The position numbers and the translations under genes were made by a program. A stretch of 64,000 nucleotides of DNA from Nipponacmea schrenckii (taxonomy: Eukaryota; Mollusca; Gastropoda; Lottiidae): assembly GCA_030562195.1 (NCBI GenBank), contig CM060202.1, positions 13,764,001 to 13,828,000 of the forward strand, given 5' to 3'. Numbering within the stretch: the stretch's first letter is position 1; every line of letters starts with the position of its first letter. This document shows, piece after piece, positions 56,279 to 64,000 of this stretch. The notes under the pieces are model-generated. The model saw nothing but the letters and a program-made list of their open reading frames with translations. It did no database searches and was not told where the DNA came from.

Positions 56279-59200
56279 TTAAAAAGTAATCTTGAATAAA
56301 TTAATTAGGTCTATATGGCATTGAGGTTTCTCTAAAAATATCATGCGTCTTCTATAGATTGTGTATCTGGCAGTAGATAAAATAATATTACATAGTTTGT
56401 GGGGGTAAGCTTTGGACCGACTTTGGAAACCAAATAGCATATATAATTTAAAAACAGTATCTGTTATATTATGTGGTACAATATCAATAAGCATATTTTT
56501 AACTATCCGGAGAAGACATAAAACATCAAAACAATCTAAAAACATGTGAGTAATATCCTCAGGTACCTCATTACAAACAGGACAAAGATCATTCTCTACG
56601 TTATTAATTTTACATAGCTTCATTTTTGTCCACAGTATATTGTGTGCAATCTTAAAATCTAGTTCTTTCATTTTAGGGTTTTTAAAATTGTCAAAAATAT
56701 TTTGTCAGGTTACATCCCAATTCAAATCATAGTTTAAACTTTCATAAAATGTTATGCATTTAGGTTCAATACAAAAATATTTCAAAAATATACCATATGT
56801 GAATTTACTAGTGAGTTCTTTAAAAGGAACATTAACATCATTAATAATACATACTTGTTCAATATCATTACTTGTATATTCCTGAGTATTTATAATAACA
56901 TGCCATTCTAGTGGTATGGACTTTTTAATAATATTAAAATATTTTACAATAAAATCATGATTTATATCTGGAAAATACTCATCAATCATATCAAATATTG
57001 AATGTTCTCTTAAAAAACCTGGAATTACATGATAAATCACATCTTCAACTTTAACAATATTTGACATTTCAAACATATCATTTTGTAACATTTTGTTATT
57101 ATGTTTAATAAGACAATTGTAAAATAAGGGTTGTATTGACACATCGTGTATATTAGAGGGATCTTCTCTGCTATTTTGTTTTTACAAGTCCCATGCTTGC
57201 AGTAGGAAACTGTTAAAGGGGGGTAAATCACTTAAATATTTCTGATGGAAATATATCTTAAACAAATCATGACTGAGATGTAAATTACCATAATTATACA
57301 GAAAATATTGCATTAAAGATTTCCATACACACTGAAATTCAACATCAAAAAATTTAATAAGAGTCTTTAAACACAAAGAATATGATTTCAATTTGATATC
57401 TATTAATCCTAAGCCACCATGACATTTTTTATTAATGACTGAGCTGTATTGAATCAAGGGTGGTTTACCATTCCAAAGAAAGTTTGTTACTAGTTTTGTT
57501 ATTTCTCTTTCTATATATTCTGGTATTGTAGTAACTGTCAAATTATACCAAAGTTTTGACATGATAAGTGCATTTATTACTGTTACTTTACCATTTAGTG
57601 TAAGTTGTCGTTTACTCCAATACCCTACTAATCTCTTAATGTTTGATAACTTTTTATTCCAATTTAATTCATTGCATATGTTTATATCATTACCTAAGTA
57701 TACACCCAGTATTTCAATTGAATATTCTACTTGCTTAATAGGAATGGACAAATCTAATTCTTTGTTTTTTGCACTACCTATGGCTAATATTTCTGATTTT
57801 TCGACATTAATTTTTGCTCCTGAAGCTGTGAGATAAGGTGTAATAACATTTAAAATAGAATTTACAGATTTGATATCACTTAGAATAAGATTTGTGTCAT
57901 CTGCATACTGAAAAATGATGGTGGAGATGTTACTATGTTTTATATTGATGCCCCTAAGAGGAGATAATTTTACCAGAATGTTCATTGGTTCTGCACTTAA
58001 AATATACAATAAACTACTTAAGGGGTCACCCTGCCTTATTCCAGTTAAAAGTCTAAAAAAGGGAGATAAATGACCATTTACCTTTATTGTACTACATATG
58101 TTATCATTATACATCATCTTAATAAAATCTATAAAAAAGTCACCAAAACCAAAATACTTTAATATGGAAAATAAATAATTTCTTGATAAAACATCAAAAG
58201 CCCGTTGGGCATCTAATTTTAATATATATGCATCTATATTCTCCGCCTCAGCATAACTGATGATGTCCAGAATACTGGCTATATTGTCTGTGATATTTCT
58301 TCCTGGGACACCACAGCTCTGCTCAGGGGAGACTATAGAAGCTACTACTTTCTTTAATCTACAACTTAGAACTTTTGCTATTAATTTATAATCTGTGTTT
58401 AAGAGTGTGATAGGTCGATAATATTTTAGCAATCTCCTATCGCCCTTGTTCTTATAAATAAGTGTAATCATACCCTGTCTCATTGTCCGACTGAGTGTAC
58501 CTTTATGTTGAATATTTTCTAAAACGTTTATGAAAACAGGTCCAAGCTGATCCCAAAATTTTATATAGAACAAGGGGGTAAGAGAATCTAATCCAGGGCT
58601 TTTCCCCTTAGGCATACTATTCAATGCATCAGTTAACTCTAAGAGGCTAATTTTTTTATCACATGCATCTTTTTCTTCCTTATTTAAAGTTTGACTAACT
58701 AATTTACACATTGATTCTATAGCATTTGAGTTTTCAGAAGTATTTTCATGACTATGCAAATTGGCAAAATAATTAGAGCACTCATACACAATAGATCCAG
58801 TTTCATTTACAACATGACCATCGTCTGCTAACAATTCATTAATTAAGTTATTTGTTTGCCGTTGTCTCTCCAAACCCAAGAAAAATTGGGTGTTTCTATC
58901 ACTTTCAACACGGTATTTTATTTTAGATCTTAATATGGCACCTTGACATACTTTATTTTCATAGTTACTCAACTGTTGTTCTAAATCTAATATAATATCA
59001 TAATTACAATTATTAAGGGCAGCTATCTTATATTCCAAACTAAGCTTGTTTTGCAGATTATTAAATTGTTTTTTCTTAATTTGACTAATCTTTTTAGAAT
59101 ATTTCCTTGAATAATCTTTAATCTTAAATTTTAAATTATCCCACCATGTTAGAATATTATCATTATAAAAATCAGAATTAACTTCAGTATCTATCAAACT

Positions 59201-59998
59201 TGAAATCTCACTACAATAGGTTTTATCTTTTAACAATTCATTATTTAAAATATATACACCAGGTCCACGTTCACATTCTGTCATAATTATTAAATATAAC
59301 ACATACCATATTATGATCTGATATTTTAGTATGCACAATAAAACTATAAACAGAATTTACCTTAAGTGGAGTACTAACAAGGACATAATCTATTCTACTC
59401 TTTTTAACTTAGCATGTTGTACTCCTCTTCGGGTAAATTGCTGTTTATCTGGATTCTTGTGCCTGAAAATATCACAAAGATTATGATTAGAAATAAAGGA
59501 TTTAAAACATAAGCATGAAGCTTTATCTGTATGCATATTTTTAGCTCTATCTAAGTGAGGAATTAAGATTTCATTAAAATCACCACAAATTATGTTACTT
59601 TCCTCTATACTAATATAGGTCGATAATGTATCTAAGAAAGAAATCCTATTTTTTGCTATATTTGGTGCATAAATTGAAAAAACTGAAAAAAGTTTACCAT
59701 CTAATTCAAATATTACTTTCAAAATTCTTCCTTCTATATCTTTAGATATATCTTTAACAGTTGATTTCAAATTATTTTTGATTAAAATCAAAACACCTCG
59801 ACTATTACAAGTATAATTATTACTTATTATATGGTGATTAGTATTATTATAATACTTTGATAAGTTAAAATTCTCCTCCCAGTGTGTTTCCTGTAGACAG
59901 GCAATATCAATATTATTTTCGTTTACATAAGCTAGAATTCTCGAAATTCTGTCAGAGGTTCGAAACCCGTTGACATTCCATGAAGCAATTTTCACCAT
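56279..59998 (-). pseudogene. LINE B ORF2: endonuclease, reverse transcriptase, zinc motif
   Basis: Starts at ATG 59998 (MVKIASWNVNGFRTSD). The endonuclease shows CLQETHWEENF, IYAPN, CGDFNEILIP and, after a frameshift near 59405, a SRIDYVLVSTPL and ISDHNMV segment. A second frameshift near 59285 leads into the linker and RT (57182-59338): GKSPGLDSLTPLFY, RPITLLNTDYKLIAKVLS, LKLDAQRAFD, TGIRQGDPLSSLLYILSAEP and IIFQYADDTNLIL, the catalytic YADD. In-frame TAA at 57182 and TGA at 56705 interrupt the C-terminal part, which ends with the zinc motif CPVCNEVPEDITHMFLDC. About 1240 codons in all, usual for L1-type ORF2. Confidence 0.88.
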
Positions 59999-60032
59999 TA
60001 TGACAATATGAATAATGAAATATAAGAAATAT

Positions 60033-61625
60033 TTACTTAACATTCTTATCAGATGTCTTCTTCCTTCTTTCTTTCCCATTATTCTCTTTCTTTAACCTTC
60101 TCTCTTCGATGATCTTGTCTATATTCACTGCTTCCTGTGTGACTTGTTTTCTGGTTCTTGTTACCATATTATATGTTAGTGGGGGTGGGGACTTTTCAGC
60201 TTTCTCATAATGTACTGCCTTTTTCTCTTCAATTGGAGTGCTAATCACTTTCAGTTTTGGGATCTGTTTGTTCTGTTTGGTGTGTGGTGTTGAGTGTAAG
60301 TTTTCTTCAGGTTCTGGGATAATGCTAAAATCTGTTAAGTCTATTTTTTCTGCCTCACATTCACTGATTATTGTTGATGGTAGATCTTCTACTTTCTTTT
60401 TCTTTTGGTTCCTGTCTGTTTCTATAGAATCTTTTGTTGTGTTGTTGCTGTCCTGACTGATATCCATGTTAGTCTGGTCTTCATTTACTTCCTTTCCATT
60501 ATCTTCGTTTCTTTCAATATTTTGTCCTCTGTCACCAGCTTTCCTTTTAGACCTATTTGACTGGTTTTTGTCTTCTAAATGCCTGTTCTGGTTTTCATCA
60601 TCCAAATTTCGCCCTCTCTCTACTTGTGTGTTTCCATTGTCTGTTGATTTCGCCGAGCTATGCTCTCCATTACTTTCCTCTACAATATTTTCCTTTATCT
60701 CCTTTTCCCCAACTGCTGTTTCTGTCTTATCATTCTTTTCTTCATGTATGACTATAGTGTTTTCTGTTTCATATTCCCTAGATTTTCCACCAAAATGTCC
60801 TAAAGTTGCTTCATTTTCATCTTCATTATTCTCATAACGTTCATCTCTTTTTACTTCAAATTGTTCCCCATCATTACCATTTTGACTATCTTCAACATTT
60901 TCGTCATCATCATTATCATCATCATCATCATCATCATCATCGTAATCACACAGACAAGCAAAACGTCTACATTCAGTACATCGTAAAGCTTCACATTCTG
61001 ATGCAATATGACCGTAATTCTTACATTTATAGCACTGAGTGTCTGGGCAGTTGGCGATTCTATGATCTTCGCTTAAACATTGGGGGCAACATCTGACTTG
61101 GTTATTATGCATTACTCTAAAACTCCTTGTCCCTTCTATCGTTTCAAAGTGCATAGCACATGGTAATGATTTGACACTGTTAGGAAACTTACATTTCACA
61201 AACCTTGTACCGTCTGTACAGCCACGCTTGTTTCTATAGTACTTTCTTCTAACAGGACCACAAACTTCTACAAAATTTTCTAGCTTATCAATTATGGTAT
61301 TGTCCTCAATATATACTGGCAGGTTCAATATTGATACAACTTATGTTTTTGTCATTAAAATTTCACCTGTTAGAAAGCTTGTTCCAACTTTTATTCCATC
61401 TCGAATGATTTCGGCATTGTTGGTGCAATCTACAGTCACCTCAATTGTGTCGGGGTACCTCGGCACACATCCAAAACAGTTACCTAGTCCTATTCTCTCC
61501 TCAACTGCATCTATAATATCATCAATTGGCACATTTCTTATATTGTTCAAGAAGAAAATCACAGTATTTTCTGGCTCATATCTCCTAGCTTGTGTCTTCA
61601 ATTTTTCATAGTGTTCAAACTCCAT
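60033..61625 (-). pseudogene. LINE B ORF1 with CCHC zinc knuckles, one internal stop
   Basis: Begins at ATG 61625 (MEFEHYEKLKTQARRYEP). One in-frame TAA at 61341-61343 separates the first 94 codons from the rest; the frame is otherwise intact to 60033. Two zinc knuckles lie side by side, CPQCLSEDHRIANC and CYKCKNYGHIASEC, both C-x2-C-x4-H-x4-C, followed by CTECRRFACLC and a run of aspartates encoded by ATC/ATG repeats. The long remainder is highly charged and low in complexity and ends KKTSDKNVK. It overlaps the region just upstream of the ORF2 start by none; 34 bp separate them. It is probably the nucleic-acid-binding partner of ORF2. Confidence 0.85.
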
Positions 61626-61717
61626 TGTTTCTGCTATCGTTCCTCGGGTTTATCACGGGCACAGGTGCCCTAGGCTAAGGGGCCTAAGCCCCCACCACGT
61701 CCAATATATAACAGGAA

Positions 61718-62476
61718 TTACACCGTAAAATCCATATCAAAAATCCAAACACAAAGATTTTTTTCGAAGTAAATCGGTCTCGGTTGACTACTCTCTGGAG
61801 ATAAACACATACACGTCTTCACTCTCCGGTGACTGCAACTCACTAAAAGAGAACTAACAAAAATGTAGTCTATTCTTGATTGTTTAAGACTCCCTTGCAC
61901 AATTTGATTTCGCGTAAAAGCGCTCTTTTCAGGATTTTTCCTCCGCCATATGTCAAAAAGATTTGTTTCAGTCACAAAGGACGACAACAATTGTGAGTTT
62001 AAGTTGTAACTTGACATATTATTCGACCTGTCAAATTTACAATTGATAACATCATTAAAATCGCCACAAACTACTGAATTTTCATATTTCGATATCTGAC
62101 CAGTAACTAGTTTCAAAAATTCCTTTCTATATGAAGGTTGATTCGGAGCATAAATGCACAGGATACTGAAGTCAAAATCGTCTGTAGACACTTTACACTG
62201 AACCACGCGGCCATCAGAATCGGAATAAAGGAATGAAACCCTATTCGAAAATTGTTTCGAAACAAAAATTGCTACACCGCGTGAACCTGATTGATAATTG
62301 CTACAATATAAACCACCATTCCATAAATGTTTATATGAAGCCACAAAGTTTGCATCCCAATGTGTCTCTTGAACACAAAGAATATCTAATTGCTAAATTC
62401 CAATGTCAGCAATCAATACATTTAATTTATTAACGTTCACCAAGCCATTTATATTTAAGGTGGCTACTTTAACCAT
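61718..62476 (-). pseudogene. LINE A ORF2 endonuclease fragment
   Basis: Starts MVKVATLNINGLVNVN at ATG 62476; an in-frame TAG follows 27 codons later, then the frame continues QLDILCVQETHWDANF, SRGVAIFVSKQF, CIYAPNQPSYRKEFL, VVCGDFNDVINC and SRIDYIFVSS. These are the catalytic signatures of an apurinic-type endonuclease (Glu in QETHW, Asp/Asn in GDFN). The frame stops at WIFDMDFTV, past the point where homology to LINE ORF2 ends. Confidence 0.82.
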
Positions 62477-62517
62477 TGTATGTAAAAATAGTAAATATAG
62501 AGCAATAAACCACATTG

Positions 62518-63400
62518 TTACGACGTTTTATTTTTCACAGGAGTTAAATTTTTCACCGATTTATCAGATTTCCTACCCATCGTTTTCTTGAATTGCGAAG
62601 TCGATTGACTATTCCGCAGCTTCATAACTGACTCACTATTCATCACACCTGATACTTTTTTACGCTTTGGATATTTAAAGTCTTTACCTTCTTTATCAAT
62701 AACACTATTATCTATAACCATCTCACTGTCATCATCACCAACTATTGAATCTTTTCCCTCAACCACATCAGAAATTTGATCAATGCTAACAGAACTTAAA
62801 TTTATAGGCAAACCTTGTGCAACACTTTCTGCACTCACGGAAACATCACCAACAGGAATGTCATTATCAACACCTTTTTCCACATGTAATTTATAATCAA
62901 CGGACTCTTCAAATCTATCAACAACGGGCTTATCAACACTACTATTATCTGTTACTGGCTCATTGCCAACGCAAACGGTACCTTTACCGTTAGAGCTCGT
63001 GCTGGCCAGATCATCAACACTAGCTGTTGTATCGAACAACGAATCTTCACCACGTGTAACACACTTACATTTCCAGAACATCGCGGACATAAAACCGCAA
63101 CGCATGACCTTTTACCATGACCAGGTTTTTCGCATTTGAAACATTTAAAATCTGGACAATGAGAAATAGTGTGGCCCGTCTGTAAACAGACAAAACACGC
63201 TTTTTCTTGATCATTATGCCTTATCAAATATGAAATCCCATCAAAATTTGTCGCATACGGCAAACTTGACTTGGCAATACCGAGTCCGTGCCAAGTTTAT
63301 TTTCAACCAGTTCAATATTATCACACGCTCTGTATTTCTTACTGTCTTGTATAAACACCTTGACCGTGTTGTCCTTCAACTGCATGTCAACACCTGCCAT
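62518..63400 (-). pseudogene. LINE A ORF1 with CCHC knuckles, frameshifted
   Basis: ATG 63400 (MAGVDMQLKDNTVKVFIQDS). Three overlapping frames are needed: the N-terminus to about 63240, the knuckle region (HNDQEKACFVCLQTGHTISH, then CFKCEKPGHGKRSC, then CPRCSG) to about 63060, and a Ser/Asp/Val-rich tail ending VKNLTPVKNKTS. Two frameshifts make it a pseudogene as assembled. About 290 residues, shorter than LINE B ORF1. Confidence 0.8.
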
Positions 63401-63628
63401 CTTGGAAAGTTTGTATTCAGAAATTGAATACAATAGGGCCGAAGCCCTCAAATGGTTAAAACTAACCAATAATCAAGAAAAAGTTACCTCAAAATTACAC
63501 AGAAGCAACCCCGATTGTCCCTAGTACCAAATTAAACCAACAAACACTTCGATTACTTCGATTAGGAACGATTTTCATATAATTAGTAAAACACGTCTAC
63601 ACCCTATCAAAATCAAAACGGAAGTTCA

Positions 63629-63649
63629 TCTAACCCACTGAGCCACCAC
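63629..63649 (-). mobile_element. tRNA-derived SINE, 5' end with A box
   Basis: Minus strand GTGGTGGCTCAGTGGGTTAG: a tRNA 5' end with an A-box match (TGGCTCAGTGG). Joining it to the piece at 55476 gives a tRNA-like head in which the A and B boxes are about 40 bp apart, as in a real tRNA gene. Separated from the rest by 8.15 kb of LINE sequence. Confidence 0.82.
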
Positions 63650-63664
63650 AAACACCTTGGTCAA
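63649..63664. repeat. Right target-site duplication of the SINE
   Basis: CAAACACCTTGGTCAA, an exact match to 55119-55134. The shared outermost bases make the true duplication 14-16 bp. Confidence 0.88.
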
Positions 63665-64000
63665 TTCGGAATCATTCTGTAACTATACAAATAAAGATGT
63701 AACAATTTATATACATTAGTCAACACTACATTTCAGGACTTTTACTTTGAAATCAAATGAGACGGAAAAATTTAAGTTTTGCTAGTATTGCCTTGATGGC
63801 TGTGTTAAAAAGAAACCTACATTTAAAAATGTTCTGAAAATGCACCTTTGGTATTAGATTTTCTAAAGACAAACTATTGATGTGATTTAGACACAATATT
63901 GATATATTTTCACAGACAATATATAACTATGACCGGATAATTCTTGCCCTATATTGACAAAACAATATTGTTCATTTTCTCCTAAAAAATGTCCAAAAGA
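63665..64000. other. Intergenic, no gene seen
   Basis: AT-rich sequence to the window edge; nothing recognisable. Confidence 0.45.

Larger units (their letters stand above)
55477..61690 (-). mobile_element. L1/Tx1-like LINE B, near complete, with poly(A) tail
   Basis: A 6.2-kb minus-strand LINE. It ends in 19 A (plus-strand T at 55477-55495) after a ~780-bp 3' UTR. ORF1 (61625-60033) has CCHC knuckles and ORF2 (59998-56279) has endonuclease, RT and a C-terminal zinc motif. The 5' leader (about 61690-61626) is GC-rich with small hairpins, GGGGCTTAGGCCCC and GGGCACCTGTGCCC. CCHC-type ORF1 plus apurinic-type endonuclease fits the L1/Tx1 group. Coding regions carry three stops and two frameshifts, so the copy is inactive. 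Confidence 0.88.
61691..63628 (-). mobile_element. L1/Tx1-like LINE A, 5' half only
   Basis: A second minus-strand LINE upstream of LINE B, consisting of a 5' leader, ORF1 and only the endonuclease part of ORF2. It differs in sequence from LINE B (ORF1 is shorter, knuckles CFVCLQTGHTISHC and CFKCEKPGHGKRSC). The RT and 3' end are missing and LINE B begins directly afterwards. Its 5' end lies in the SINE head at about 63628. Confidence 0.82.

Overview
The window looks like nuclear DNA of an invertebrate animal, most likely a lophotrochozoan and probably a mollusc. It is AT-rich, its genes are split into many small exons with canonical GT/AG introns, and it holds metazoan-only genes, tRNA-derived SINE, CR1-like and L1/Tx1-like LINEs and long tandem arrays. 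The species cannot be fixed from the sequence. A 500-N scaffold gap lies at 45284-45783.

Left third (1-24.7 kb), the genic part. Positions 2-1636 are the last coding exon of a CBP/p300 transcriptional coactivator (NCBD helices, poly-Q, conserved C-terminal tail), followed by its 3' UTR. Two convergent paralogous genes follow, both resembling cyclic nucleotide-binding domain-containing protein 2 (CNBD2). Gene A (+) has 17 exons from 5265 to 13733. Gene B (-) has 18 exons from 24693 down to 14080. I rebuilt both by hand; every splice junction keeps frame (625 and 703 aa). The stop codons are only 346 bp apart. Gene A keeps a canonical-looking phosphate-binding cassette in its first cyclic-nucleotide domain; gene B has lost it. 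An intron of gene A carries a clean 1153-bp hAT-type non-autonomous transposon, and an intron of gene B holds a decayed coding fragment of an apparently repetitive gene family.

Middle (24.7-45.8 kb), repeats. A CTTTAACC-rich minisatellite is followed by a 3.5-kb satellite with a 30-bp unit, which opens reading frames on both strands. Next is a 5.5-kb LTR retrotransposon (-) with two identical 227-bp LTRs but an interrupted pol. Then comes a symmetric block of two arrays of the same 40-bp repeat, with matching flanks, around a 2.2-kb array of a 53-bp repeat. A GC-richer ~150-bp repeat runs into the assembly gap.

Right third (45.8-64 kb), mobile elements and one small gene. A CR1-like LINE (-) has ORF1 and an ORF2 with a 2A-like motif near its N-terminus; its 3' end is joined to the ORF1 tail of a related element. 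Next are a C/T-rich tract, a 130-bp-arm foldback element between 15-bp direct repeats, and a two-exon gene for a 65-aa secreted cysteine-rich (defensin-like) peptide with a TATA box. The last 9 kb is a nest: a tRNA-derived SINE flanked by a 16-bp target duplication is split in its tRNA head by 8.15 kb holding a near-complete L1/Tx1-like LINE and, upstream of it, the 5' half of a second, different LINE. The only intact host genes I can support are the CBP/p300 exon, the CNBD2-like pair and the small peptide gene.
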